NCBI GenBank assembly: GCA_036678685.1
Contig: JAZIHH010000016.1
Span: 1 to 64,000 of the forward strand
DNA: 64,000 nt
Source of the DNA: JAZIHH01 sp036678685
GTDB taxonomy: Bacteria; Bacillota; UBA4882; UBA10575
Direction of reading: 5' to 3'
Shown here in pieces: positions 24,502-32,535 of this stretch. The number at the start of each line of letters is the position of its first letter. Position 1 is the first letter of the stretch. A program made the position numbers and the translations under genes. The notes beneath the pieces were generated by a model. That model worked only from the letters and a program-made list of their open reading frames with translations, was not told the origin of the DNA and ran no database searches.

Positions 24502-25209
24502 ATGATGATTCCTGCCTTAGCCGGTTTGTTGAGCGGGTTTTTTCAGGGGTTTACCTGGCTGGTCTCGTATATTACCAATAATGTTTTCCCCCTGCCCCTG
24601 GGAGAAAAGGAGGAGCAAAAACTTCTGCTCCGGATGGAACAGGGGGACCAGGAAGCCAGGAATACCCTTATTGAACGCAACCTGCGGCTGGTGGCCCATA
24701 TTGTCAAGAAATTTGACAATACGGGGGAAGATAATGACGATTTGATCTCCATCGGCACCATCGGTCTGATTAAAGGGATCAATACTTACCAGCGCAACCG
24801 CAATACCCGCCTGGCCACTTATGCGGCCCGCTGCATTGAAAATGAAATCTTGATGCACCTGCGCGCCCTGAAAAAAAATAAGGGCGACATTTTTCTCCAG
24901 GAAGCAATCGGTTCCGATAAAGAGGGGAATGAAATTACGCTCATGGATATTCTGGATACCGGCGTCAACCTCGTCCCGGAAACGGTCGAGATGAAGCTGG
25001 AAGAGGAACGGTTGCGCGAAAAGCTGAACAACCTTAATAAAAGAGAAAAAAAGGTGCTGGAACTCCGTTACGGTTTGAAAAACGGTGTGGCCAAAACCCA
25101 GAAGGAAATAGCGCGACTGTTGGGAATTTCCCGTTCCTATGTTTCCCGGATCGAAAAAAAGGCGTTGAAAAAACTTTTCCTTGATTTACTGGAGCAAAAC
25201 CACAACTAA
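24502..25209 (+). CDS. sigK: Sporulation sigma factor sigma-K, pro-form
   Basis: A 235-residue late mother-cell sigma factor. The N-terminal hydrophobic pro-sequence (ALAGLLSGFFQGFTWLVSYI, then TNNVFPLPL) is the part removed by SpoIVFB-type intramembrane proteolysis. Region 2 has LRLVAHIVKKFDNTGEDNDD and LATYAARCIENEILMHLRAL. Region 4 has REKKVLELRYGLKNGVAKTQ and an HTH LLGISRSYVSRIEKKALKKL. The gene is continuous, with no skin-like insertion. GGAGGTGTC precedes tandem ATGs. Confidence 0.97.
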   Translation: MMIPALAGLLSGFFQGFTWLVSYITNNVFPLPLGEKEEQKLLLRMEQGDQEARNTLIERNLRLVAHIVKKFDNTGEDNDDLISIGTIGLIKGINTYQRNRNTRLATYAARCIENEILMHLRALKKNKGDIFLQEAIGSDKEGNEITLMDILDTGVNLVPETVEMKLEEERLREKLNNLNKREKKVLELRYGLKNGVAKTQKEIARLLGISRSYVSRIEKKALKKLFLDLLEQNHN

Positions 25210-25242
25210 TACCGGTTTTTCCCCGGGGTTTTGCGCGAAGAA

Positions 25243-25276
25243 AAGGACGGTCTTGAAACAAGATCGTCTTTTTTTC
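25243..25276 (+). terminator. Terminator of sigK
   Basis: AAGGACGGTCTT pairs with AAGATCGTCTT (one G-T and a bulge) around GAAAC and runs into TTTTTTT, about 35 nt after the stop. Confidence 0.85.
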
Positions 25277-25306
25277 CTGCCCGTTATATGGGCGCTTTTA
25301 AGGAAA

Positions 25307-25338
25307 TTGTAAACCGTCAATAAAAAACCGGTTGACAA
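25307..25338 (+). promoter_or_regulatory. BirA (biotin repressor) operator
   Basis: TTGTAAACC (25307-25315), 14 nt, then GGTTGACAA (25330-25338). This matches the bacterial BirA box TTGTnAACC-N14/15-GGTTnACAA. The right half-site overlaps the -35 box of the bioY promoter, so biotin-loaded BirA should block transcription. It also identifies the following ECF transporter as biotin-specific. Confidence 0.9.
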
Positions 25339-25360
25339 TATACCCGGCATTAAAGATAAT
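25332..25360 (+). promoter_or_regulatory. Promoter of the bioY operon
   Basis: TTGACA (25332-25337), 17 nt and GATAAT (25355-25360). Transcription would start near 25367, so the frame opening at 25332 cannot be the translated start of bioY. Confidence 0.85.
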
Positions 25361-25394
25361 AAAAAGGACAGGCAAAAGAAGAGGTGAAAGCCGG

Positions 25395-26036
25395 ATGAGC
25401 CAAAAACCGTTGTTTAAAGGGAAACCGGCGGCCGGAGAGGTAACCCCGGTTCCGGCTCGAGCGGATCTGCGCCTGACCGTCCGGGTTTCCCTTTTTACCG
25501 CCCTGATTATTATCGGCGGCTACATCAGCGTACCTCTCCCGGGCGGGCCGGTGCCGCTGGTCCTCGCCGACTTTTTCGTGATAGCCGCCGGGCTTTTTCT
25601 TGGGTTAAAACAGGGATTGACCAGCGTTGCCCTGTATCTGTTCCTGGGAGCCCTGGGTTTGCCGGTCTTTTCCGGCGGCACTTCCGGCCTGGGGGTTTTT
25701 TTCGGTCCCACCGGCGGTTTTTTATTCGGTTATTTGCCACTGGCCGCTGCGGCCGGTTTCATTTCCAACCTGGGTAAGCCGTCGGCGGCCAAAAACCTTC
25801 TTGCTTTAGCCGCCGGCAATATCTTCTTATATGCCATGGGCGTGCCATGGCTTAAAGCCGTGATGAATTTCGACTGGCCCGCCGCCCTGGCAGCCGGGTT
25901 CTTCCCGTTTCTCCCGGGCCTTGTCATCAAGATCGCTGTTCTTTCCGCTCTGGGCCGTTTTTTCTTGCCCCGGTTTCAACAACCGTTGACTTCTGCTTCT
26001 CTTCACCACGGGGACCGGGGAGGCACAACCTCATGA
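25395..26036 (+). CDS. bioY: Biotin ECF transporter S component BioY
   Basis: About 213 residues. The family stretch ISVPLPGGPVPLVLADFFVI, then GLFLGLKQGLTSVALYLFLG, ALGLPVFSGGTSGLGVFFGP and TGGFLFGYL is unmistakable for BioY. Six hydrophobic segments fit the S-component fold. It binds biotin in the membrane and works with the downstream ATPase and T component. The ATG at 25395 follows GAGGTGA; the upstream part of the frame overlaps the promoter. It overlaps the next gene by ATGA. Confidence 0.95.
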   Translation: MSQKPLFKGKPAAGEVTPVPARADLRLTVRVSLFTALIIIGGYISVPLPGGPVPLVLADFFVIAAGLFLGLKQGLTSVALYLFLGALGLPVFSGGTSGLGVFFGPTGGFLFGYLPLAAAAGFISNLGKPSAAKNLLALAAGNIFLYAMGVPWLKAVMNFDWPAALAAGFFPFLPGLVIKIAVLSALGRFFLPRFQQPLTSASLHHGDRGGTTS

Positions 26037-26782
26037 CCATTTTGGAAACCCAGGAATTAACGCACGTTTTTCCCGACGGCACCGTAGCCATTCGAGATAT
26101 AAATTTAAAGGTTAAAGCCGGAGAATTTATTGTCCTCGCTGGAGCCAACGGGTCGGGAAAAACCGTCCTAGCCCGGCACCTCAACGGTTTGCTGCAGCCC
26201 ACCAAAGGCCGGGTCTTACTCCACGGGGAACCGGTCAGCAAAAATCCGGCGGCCGCCAGAAGAAAAGTCGGACTGGTTTTTCAAGATCCCGACAGTCAAT
26301 TTGTGGGACAAACCGTAGCCGAGGACGTTGCTTTTGGCCCGGAAAATCTTAACCTGCCTCCGGCCCAAGTGGAAAGATTGGTTAAAGAGGCCTTGGCCGC
26401 CGTGGGCTTAAGCCAATTGTCCATGCAACATCCCTTCGCCCTTTCCGGCGGGGAAAAAAGAAAGCTGGCCGTGGCCGGCATCCTCGCCATGAAACCCGAA
26501 ATCATTATTTTTGACGAACCCTTTACCGGGCTTGACTACCCCGGTGTCATCCAAGTTCTTGAAGTAATCTTACGCCTGCATCAAGCGGGCCGCACGATAA
26601 TCGTGATCACCCACGAACTGGAAAAAATACTGGCCCATGCCGGACGCTTGATAATCCTCTACCAAGGAAAGATGGTTGAAGACGGAACCGTGGAAGAAGT
26701 GATCTCCCGGTCGGAAAAGTACGGGGTCCGGATGCCCCTGCGGAAGGGGGAGAAAATAGAGTCACTGACATGGTTGAAATAA
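26033..26782 (+). CDS. bioM: ECF transporter ATPase (biotin, BioM/EcfA)
   Basis: A 249-residue ABC ATPase: Walker A GANGSGKT (about 38-45), Q-loop VFQDPDSQFVGQTVAEDVAF, signature LSGGEKRK, Walker B IIIFDEPFTGLD and switch VITHELE. QFVGQTVAEDVAFGPEN is characteristic of cobalt/ECF ATPases. It overlaps bioY by 4 nt and bioN by 13 nt, so the three are co-translated. A single ATPase means it acts as a homodimer, as in BioMNY. Confidence 0.93.
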   Translation: MTILETQELTHVFPDGTVAIRDINLKVKAGEFIVLAGANGSGKTVLARHLNGLLQPTKGRVLLHGEPVSKNPAAARRKVGLVFQDPDSQFVGQTVAEDVAFGPENLNLPPAQVERLVKEALAAVGLSQLSMQHPFALSGGEKRKLAVAGILAMKPEIIIFDEPFTGLDYPGVIQVLEVILRLHQAGRTIIVITHELEKILAHAGRLIILYQGKMVEDGTVEEVISRSEKYGVRMPLRKGEKIESLTWLK

Positions 26783-27531
26783 CCTTCCTCCGTTACATCC
26801 ATAAGAATACGGTGTTACACCGGATGGACGCCCGTTTAAAACTGGCGGGCATGTTGGTGCTCAGCCTGGCGGCGGGTTTCGCGTCGAAATGGCCGCATTA
26901 CGCCGCCCTTTTCCTGGTTCTCCTTTCCGCTTTCCTCGTCGCCCGGCTGCCTTTTAAGGCCTTGTTAAAGGACCTGAAGTTTTTTGGGCTCATCATCTTT
27001 CTTGTCCTGGTGGTTAATGCTTTTAAGACCCCCGGCGCTCCCTTTCCCTACCCCGGCTTCCCGGGCTTTTCCATCCAGGGCGCAGTTGCCGGTCTCCGCT
27101 TTGCCGGACGGTTAATCGTTATTATCATGATCTGTACAATAATGACCGGAACAACATCCTTAATGACCTTAAAAAAGGCTCTTGAATGGTATTTACGGCC
27201 CGTCCCTTTCGTCCCGGAGGCAAGAATTGCCACCATGATCGGTCTTACCTTTATGTTGATCCCGCTTATCTTCCATAATTACCGGGAAATGATGAACGCC
27301 CAAAAATCCCGCGGTCTTGAGGGGAGAAAAAATCCGGTCCGGCGGATCAAGTTTATCGTTTTCCCCCTTCTTGACCGGACCCTGCGCCGGACCGAGGAGA
27401 TAGTATACGCCATGGAAGCCCGGTGCTACTCGGAAGTGCGTACCCGGGCCGTTTTCCAAAGCAAGAAAAGCGACTGGTTGCTCCTGGGGCTCTGTCTGGC
27501 CGTCTTTTTTTTCGTTATTTACCGCCCTTAA
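26770..27531 (+). CDS. bioN: ECF transporter transmembrane (T) component (biotin, BioN/EcfT)
   Basis: A 253-residue membrane protein with several hydrophobic segments. It has the two coupling motifs for contact with the ATPase: AQKSRGLEGR and AMEARCYSE, near the C-terminal half. The N-terminal VLHRMDARLKLAGMLVLSLA is typical of CbiQ/EcfT. It ends the biotin operon and overlaps the end of the convergent glgP gene by 4 nt, with no terminator visible between them. Confidence 0.93.
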   Translation: MVEITFLRYIHKNTVLHRMDARLKLAGMLVLSLAAGFASKWPHYAALFLVLLSAFLVARLPFKALLKDLKFFGLIIFLVLVVNAFKTPGAPFPYPGFPGFSIQGAVAGLRFAGRLIVIIMICTIMTGTTSLMTLKKALEWYLRPVPFVPEARIATMIGLTFMLIPLIFHNYREMMNAQKSRGLEGRKNPVRRIKFIVFPLLDRTLRRTEEIVYAMEARCYSEVRTRAVFQSKKSDWLLLGLCLAVFFFVIYRP

Positions 27532-29141
27532 ACCGGCAGGTATAGTTTTTCATAATATTCTTCCAGCATTCTCCGGATATTAAAAGTTTTTCTGGTGCTT
27601 AAAATACTGTTTTTCATCACTTCCACCCAGGCCGCACGGTTATTATAAAATAGGGGAATAATCTCTTTTTCCAAAACTTCGTACAAAGCCTGGAGATCCC
27701 GTTGGTCCTGGACCTCTTGCTCCTCGCTTTCAAACCCGTCGCCAAATTGCCAGCCGTTCACCCCGTGTTGGCAGACCTCCGGCCACCAGCCGTCCAAAAT
27801 ACTGCAGTTCGGCACCCCGTTCATTGCCGCCTTCATCCCCGATGTCCCGCTGGCTTCCCGAGGGCGCCGGGGATTGTTCAACCACAAATCAACCCCCCTG
27901 GTCAGCATCTTCCCCAATTCCATGTCGTAGTTTTCTAAAAACACCACCTGACGGGGGTACATTTTGCTCATCTTCAAGATCCCGGTGATGATCCTTTTCC
28001 CCTCGTCGTCCCAGGGATGGGCTTTGCCGGAAAAAACCAGTTGGACCCGGTGGTTTTTTAGAAACGCCCCTGCCCGTTCATGGTCGGAGAAAAGAAGGGC
28101 ATTCCTTTTATAGGGCGCCATTCTCCTGGCCGAACCAATCAACAAGACTTCAGGATCAAGGCTTATACCTTTTCTTTTTTCGATCTCCCGGAGGAGGGCC
28201 CGTTTGTTCTCCATATGCCTGGCCCAAAGATCCCCTTTTCCTTCCGCGGCCTCCAGCATTTTCTCATCCACCCAGGTCGGCAGGTGAATTCCATTGGTGA
28301 TACTGATGATTTCCGCCCGGCCGTCAACGTGGGCCCACATATTATTGGCGGTCCGGCCGTGGAGACGGGAGACCGCATTGGCTTTCCGCGCCAGGCGTAA
28401 AGCGGCGGCCGTCATATTAAAAGGAGCGCCCCCGATCTTCACTAGTTGTTCAAGGCTTAAGCCGTTGTTTGCTCCCATGTACAAAAGGACATCCAAGGGA
28501 TGCTCTTCATTGCCATGGATGACCGGGGTATGCGTGGTGAAAACGATCTCCCGGCGGGAGGCGGTTACCGCCTCGGCAAAAGAGGCCCCGGCCTCCGTTT
28601 TTTCCCTGATTAGTTCCAGCCCGGCAAAAACGGCATGTCCCTCGTTAAAATGATACACCTCCACCGGGATCTTTAAGGCCCGTAAAGCCTTTACGCCGCC
28701 AATCCCCAAGACCATTTCCTGGGCAATCCTTTTCTCGATAAACCCGCCGTATAACCGGCCGGTGATCCAGGGATCCTCATTTTCCGGCAGATCGGTGTCC
28801 AACAGGTAAAGAGGGGCATTATTAAAGCAAGTGACGGCCCAAACCTTGCAAACGACTTTCCGCCGGCGGATCGGGAGCGTCACCCGCACGCCCGTATCTT
28901 CCAGAAAGTCATAGTCATAGTTGACATAAGCGTCGTAGACCCGGCCGTTTTCCCCGAACAATTGGTTGGTATAACCTTGTTTCCATTTGATTCCGATGCC
29001 AACAACCGGATACTGGTACTGCCGTGCGCCCTTCAAATAATCACCGGCCAGGATGCCCAAACCCCCGGCATAGGTCTTTAAACGGTCGTCCAAACCGTAT
29101 TCCATGCAAAAATAGGCCACCGCCGGTAGTTTTCTCTTCAT
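27528..29141 (-). CDS. glgP: Alpha-glucan (glycogen) phosphorylase, short type
   Basis: A 537-residue GT35 enzyme that releases glucose 1-phosphate from alpha-1,4-glucan. It lacks the long N-terminal domain of classical phosphorylases and starts at AYFCMEYGLDDRLKTYAGGL. VYHFNEGHAVFAGLELI, FTTHTPVIHGNEEHPLDVLL and the PLP-region motif NPRRPREASGTSGMKAAMNG are present. Short forms are common in anaerobic Firmicutes, Thermotogae and archaea. It is a single gene convergent with the biotin operon. Confidence 0.9.
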   Translation of the reverse strand: MKRKLPAVAYFCMEYGLDDRLKTYAGGLGILAGDYLKGARQYQYPVVGIGIKWKQGYTNQLFGENGRVYDAYVNYDYDFLEDTGVRVTLPIRRRKVVCKVWAVTCFNNAPLYLLDTDLPENEDPWITGRLYGGFIEKRIAQEMVLGIGGVKALRALKIPVEVYHFNEGHAVFAGLELIREKTEAGASFAEAVTASRREIVFTTHTPVIHGNEEHPLDVLLYMGANNGLSLEQLVKIGGAPFNMTAAALRLARKANAVSRLHGRTANNMWAHVDGRAEIISITNGIHLPTWVDEKMLEAAEGKGDLWARHMENKRALLREIEKRKGISLDPEVLLIGSARRMAPYKRNALLFSDHERAGAFLKNHRVQLVFSGKAHPWDDEGKRIITGILKMSKMYPRQVVFLENYDMELGKMLTRGVDLWLNNPRRPREASGTSGMKAAMNGVPNCSILDGWWPEVCQHGVNGWQFGDGFESEEQEVQDQRDLQALYEVLEKEIIPLFYNNRAAWVEVMKNSILSTRKTFNIRRMLEEYYEKLYLPV

Positions 29142-29228
29142 GGTTTCACCTCCCTACAAATTATTTACCGGCAGCGGGATTAATATTATTAATTTCCGGT
29201 GCGGAACGAGAAGAATCCCCGGCCGGCC

Positions 29229-29263
29229 AAAAATAAAAAAGCAGGCTCTTTTGCCGCCTGCTT
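29229..29263 (-). terminator. Terminator of mltG
   Basis: On the minus strand AAGCAGGC pairs with GCCTGCTT around an 8-nt loop, followed by TTTTATTTTT. It lies about 80 nt after mltG. Confidence 0.9.
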
Positions 29264-29341
29264 CCTGACGTCTGTTATTGTTTTTTACCTCGCCGCCGCC
29301 GGTCCCTTTCAGCCCTTGTTCCGCCCTTGGCCTTGTTCCTC

Positions 29342-30442
29342 CTACGGTCTGGCTTTCAACTGGTTCTGGGCTTGGAGATGTTCCCGATAGGTACGGGAAA
29401 AAATATGGCTTCCGTCGGGACGGGCGACAAAATAGAGAAAATCCGTCTCCGCCGGGCGTAAGGAGGCGAGCAAGGAAGCCCGCCCCGGGTTGGAAATCGG
29501 GCTCGGGGGCAACCCCCGGTAAAGGTAAGTATTATACGGCGATTCAATCTTTAAATCCTCATAAAGTAAACGGGACCGCCTCTCCCCCAAAGCGTACATA
29601 ACCGTGGCGCAGGACTGTAAGGGATAGCCCAGGCGCAGACGGTTCAGAAAAACCGCCGCAATTACCGGCCGCTCTTCCGCTTTTTTCGCCTCTCTCTCAA
29701 TGATGGAGGCCAGCGTCACCAGTTCCGTGGGGGAAAGAAAAGTCACCGTATTTTCCTGGACAATTGCCGACCACACCTGCCGGAACCGGCGGAATAAAAC
29801 GGCAAGTATTTCTTCTTCTGAAGCCCCGTCGGCAAAATCGTAAGTGTCGGGGAAAAGAAAGCCCTCCGCGGAACGGGGGTTAAACTCCGGCAGGTGGGCA
29901 CGGAGAAATTCGCCGTCGTGCAAAAGCTCCCAGAAACGCTCCTCGTCCACCAGACCCCGGCGTACCAAAAGATCGGTTATTTCTTTTTGGGTCAGGCCTT
30001 CCGGAATGGTCACTCGGTGGTAAATGGAGCGGCCTTTTTGCAACTCCGCGATTAACCGGGTAAAAGCCATACCCGGCTGTAAATGATAGCGGCCGGCCTT
30101 CACCTGTCTTTGTTTGCCGGTTAAATAAATATACCAGACGAAACTGTTGCTGTTTCTGATTAATCCTTTATTTTCCAACAGCATACCCACTTCTTTAACC
30201 GAGGAACCCCTGGGAATATCCAGCTGTATCCGGTTGTTGGAGACAACGGCGGGTTGCAGCCCATATAAAATCCAGGCCACTTGGCCGAGAAAAAAAATCA
30301 GCAGGAGCGTGGCCATCGGTCCCGCCAGGTTGGTCAGGGAAGATTGCTCGGTAAAGAGCGGTCTGGTAATCCTGTGTTGCCAAAAATCACGCAACCGGGG
30401 AAATACTCTGCTGCAGGCCGTGAGCAATACCGGTCTTTGCAC
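29342..30442 (-). CDS. mltG: Endolytic murein transglycosylase MltG (YceG)
   Basis: About 366 residues from the GTG at 30442, which has GGGGAGGTGG upstream; the longer frame to 30508 would begin upstream of the promoter start. One membrane segment (about 43-62, ATLLLIFFLGQVAWILYGL) is followed by a LysM-like region (LDIPRGSSVKEVGMLLENKG) and the YceG domain with catalytic glutamate E249 (LASIIEREAKKAEERPVIAA). SPYNTYLYRGLPPSPISNPG is diagnostic. It cleaves nascent glycan strands at the membrane. It is separated from the DUF1292/ruvX genes by a terminator and its own promoter. Confidence 0.95.
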   Translation of the reverse strand: MQRPVLLTACSRVFPRLRDFWQHRITRPLFTEQSSLTNLAGPMATLLLIFFLGQVAWILYGLQPAVVSNNRIQLDIPRGSSVKEVGMLLENKGLIRNSNSFVWYIYLTGKQRQVKAGRYHLQPGMAFTRLIAELQKGRSIYHRVTIPEGLTQKEITDLLVRRGLVDEERFWELLHDGEFLRAHLPEFNPRSAEGFLFPDTYDFADGASEEEILAVLFRRFRQVWSAIVQENTVTFLSPTELVTLASIIEREAKKAEERPVIAAVFLNRLRLGYPLQSCATVMYALGERRSRLLYEDLKIESPYNTYLYRGLPPSPISNPGRASLLASLRPAETDFLYFVARPDGSHIFSRTYREHLQAQNQLKARP

Positions 30443-30472
30443 AGCAGCCCCACCTCCCCTTATACTAATAAT

Positions 30473-30501
30473 ATTATAATGGAAATCATCCCCCGATGCA
30501 A
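30473..30501 (-). promoter_or_regulatory. Promoter of mltG
   Basis: TTGCAT (30496-30501), 17 nt and TATAAT (30473-30478) on the minus strand. The start site would be near 30466, which supports the GTG start of mltG at 30442. Confidence 0.7.
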
Positions 30502-30592
30502 TCTTCACTTCTCAGGAGTTGGAAATAAAAACTCCTTTCCCCTGGTTAAAAGCGAAAGGATAACCGGGCCGGAGGTCCCCGGAAAAATTGAG

Positions 30593-30626
30593 GGCCGGGA
30601 GATACCACCCTTTGTCTCTCCCGGCC
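30593..30626 (-). terminator. Terminator after the DUF1292 gene
   Basis: A perfect 10-bp stem GGCCGGGAGA / TCTCCCGGCC with a 14-nt loop. On the minus strand CTCAATTTTT follows. It ends the unit that runs from the baseplate-J-like gene to the DUF1292 gene. Confidence 0.7.
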
Positions 30627-30711
30627 GCTTGCGCTGACTTTTTATAATGCCCCGAATGCCCCGTTCCCTGCCCCACCCGTGGCAGGCAAATGTCTCCGCG
30701 CCAGTTTCTTT

Positions 30712-30975
30712 TTACCCGTTTTCCTCCTGGTCCAACATTTGCTGAATCTTTTCCAGTTCCGCATCTTCCACGTCCACCAGGACTTCTTCTCCGTCCTCGT
30801 CATTTTCCAGGCGGAAAACGTGGGCTTCTTCTTCCTCGCCCTCCTGAATTTCCGGAACCATCACTACGTACTTCTTATTTTCCATTTCCACCACGCGTTC
30901 CAGGGAATAACGGTATTCCTGACCGTCTTCATCCACCAGTACCAACCATTCATCTTGTTCGGGCCTGTCGGTCAT
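30712..30975 (-). CDS. DUF1292 family acidic protein
   Basis: An 87-residue, very acidic protein: WLVLVDEDGQEYRYSLERVV, YVVMVPEIQEGEEEEAHVFR and VLVDVEDAELEKIQQMLD. DUF1292 proteins are short cytoplasmic proteins encoded next to ruvX and mltG across Firmicutes (YrzB-like), as here. Function is unknown. AAAGGAGGAAT precedes the ATG. Confidence 0.9.
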   Translation of the reverse strand: MTDRPEQDEWLVLVDEDGQEYRYSLERVVEMENKKYVVMVPEIQEGEEEEAHVFRLENDEDGEEVLVDVEDAELEKIQQMLDQEENG

Positions 30976-31054
30976 ATTTATTCCTCCTTTAACCCGCTTT
31001 CTCCTTTATTTTCTCCTAAACCCGGACAATTTACAAGCCTGAATCGGGGGTCAA

Positions 31055-31144
31055 TTGTTTATTATATTTATTTCTTGGATAACACCCCCTACACAGCCCG
31101 GCAACATGAGAAATCGTCAGTTGTTTATTATATTTATTTCTTGG
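31055..31144. repeat. Pair of identical 24-bp AT-rich direct repeats around the ruvX stop
   Basis: TTGTTTATTATATTTATTTC plus TTGG occurs at 31055-31078 and again at 31121-31144, with start points 66 bp apart. The second copy contains the last codons and stop of ruvX. The first lies in the ruvX-DUF1292 gap. This looks like duplication of the 3' end of ruvX. Confidence 0.95.
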
Positions 31145-31562
31145 CCGGTTTATGATAACGCAAAAAACCTTCCAGGATCAAGGCGGCCGCCACTTGATCA
31201 ATGATCCGCCGGCGTTTTTGCCGGGAAAGATCCATTTCCAAAAGGGCCTTCTCCGCCGCTACCGTCGTCAACCGTTCATCCCAAAAAACCGGGGTTACCC
31301 CGCACATCTTCCCCAGCAAATCACCGAAACGCTTTATCTTCTCCGCCTCCTCGCCGGCTCTTCCGTCCATATGCCGGGGAAGACCAATCACCAGTCCCGT
31401 CCCCTGGTATTTCCGGAAAAGATCCGCCAGGTAGCGAAGATCTTCTTTCTGCTTTCCCGTGCGGTTAAAGACTTCCACTCCCTGCGCGGTCAGACCCAAA
31501 GGGTCACTGACCGCCACCCCAATCTTTTTATCGCCAATATCCAAAGCAATCCAGCGCACCAT
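31134..31562 (-). CDS. ruvX: Putative pre-16S rRNA nuclease / Holliday junction resolvase RuvX (YqgF)
   Basis: About 142 residues with an RNase H fold: MVRWIALDIGDKKIGVAVSD carries the first catalytic Asp, VIGLPRHMDG the conserved central motif, FWDERLTTVAAEKAL the glutamate, and IDQVAAALILEGFL the last Asp. Relatives process 16S rRNA ends. The frame opens at 31610 inside the upstream gene, but the ATG at 31562, after GAGGGCAGGGCG, matches the family N-terminus. Confidence 0.95.
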   Translation of the reverse strand: MVRWIALDIGDKKIGVAVSDPLGLTAQGVEVFNRTGKQKEDLRYLADLFRKYQGTGLVIGLPRHMDGRAGEEAEKIKRFGDLLGKMCGVTPVFWDERLTTVAAEKALLEMDLSRQKRRRIIDQVAAALILEGFLRYHKPAKK

Positions 31563-31572
31563 CGCCCTGCCC

Positions 31573-32535
31573 TCATAATATTTTGATTGCCATAAGGTCA
31601 CAGGCTTCACTGCAGTACCCGCAGGTCATACAGGCTTCCCTGTCAACCGCCAATTGCCCGCCGCTCACCTGCAAAGCGCCAAAAGGGCACCGCCCTACGC
31701 AACGCCCGCACCCCCGACACCAGTCCTCAATATGCAGCCGCCGCGGGCGGGCGGCTATTTTCCGGCGCAAAGCGGGGGAAGGAGTACGGCCGCAGGCCAG
31801 AGCCAGATTAAAGGCAATCTCTTCCCGGGACTGCATTCCCACCGCCACCGCGCTGATCCCCGGAAGGTCCAGGGCGAAACGGAGCGCCTTTTCCGCCTGG
31901 CCAGAGAGGTGGCCGCCGGCCAGCGCTTTCATTATATACACTCCCTTACCCATCTCCAACGCCAAAGCAATCGCTTCCGCCATCTCATCCGGGCCGCCGT
32001 CGGTTATCCCCCAGCCCCGGAGATTGTACAGGGGGTGAATGACCTCGATCTCCGGACAGGAGGCCCCGGCCCGGACCCCGGCCACGGAATGGGTGGAAAG
32101 GCCCACTGCACCGACCAGTCCTTTTTCCCGGGCTTCCACCAGATAATCCAGGGCCCCGCGGTGGCCCCGCAGCGTGGCTGCGGACTCTTGTTCATGGAGG
32201 AGGAACAAGGGGATGCGATCCATATCCAGTTCACGGCGGGCCTTTTCCACACTGGCTTTCATTTCTTCCGCGGTCACCGCATAGGATTTAGCGGCCACAA
32301 CCACCCTGGGGTTTTCCTTGACCACTCCGCGCAGATAGCGATAGGTATCGTAAATCTCCGCCCCATCAAAAAAATTGATCCCCAGGTCCAGGGCATACCT
32401 CAACAAAGCCGTTCCTTCCGCCAACGACAGGTTCTTTTGCCGGGGACCAATGGTTAAAGTGCCGAAACACAGCGGAGAAACCCAAAATCCGGTATTCCCC
32501 AGTTTTCTGTAAAAATCCTTGCTTTCTCCGGTCAT
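31573..32535 (-). CDS. Aldo/keto reductase with C-terminal 2[4Fe-4S] ferredoxin domain
   Basis: A 320-residue protein. The AKR barrel (about 10-255) has YRKLGNTGFWVSPLCFGTLT, GINFFDGAEIYD with the conserved Asp/Tyr pair, AAKSY and LFLLHEQE. Two clusters, CRGCGRCVGRCPFG and CMTCGYCSEACDLM, follow (about 268-315). Such fusions are common in anaerobes and are thought to couple an oxidoreductase to ferredoxin. The substrate is unknown. Its ATG overlaps the upstream stop (ATGA), and it sits between the baseplate-J-like gene and ruvX. Confidence 0.9.
   Translation of the reverse strand: MTGESKDFYRKLGNTGFWVSPLCFGTLTIGPRQKNLSLAEGTALLRYALDLGINFFDGAEIYDTYRYLRGVVKENPRVVVAAKSYAVTAEEMKASVEKARRELDMDRIPLFLLHEQESAATLRGHRGALDYLVEAREKGLVGAVGLSTHSVAGVRAGASCPEIEVIHPLYNLRGWGITDGGPDEMAEAIALALEMGKGVYIMKALAGGHLSGQAEKALRFALDLPGISAVAVGMQSREEIAFNLALACGRTPSPALRRKIAARPRRLHIEDWCRGCGRCVGRCPFGALQVSGGQLAVDREACMTCGYCSEACDLMAIKIL

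Noticed and set aside
30679..31155. Plus-strand ORF of 158 codons
   Set aside because: It lies opposite the DUF1292 gene and the end of ruvX. Its protein is a repeat-driven antisense translation (VYYIYFL twice) with no family signs.
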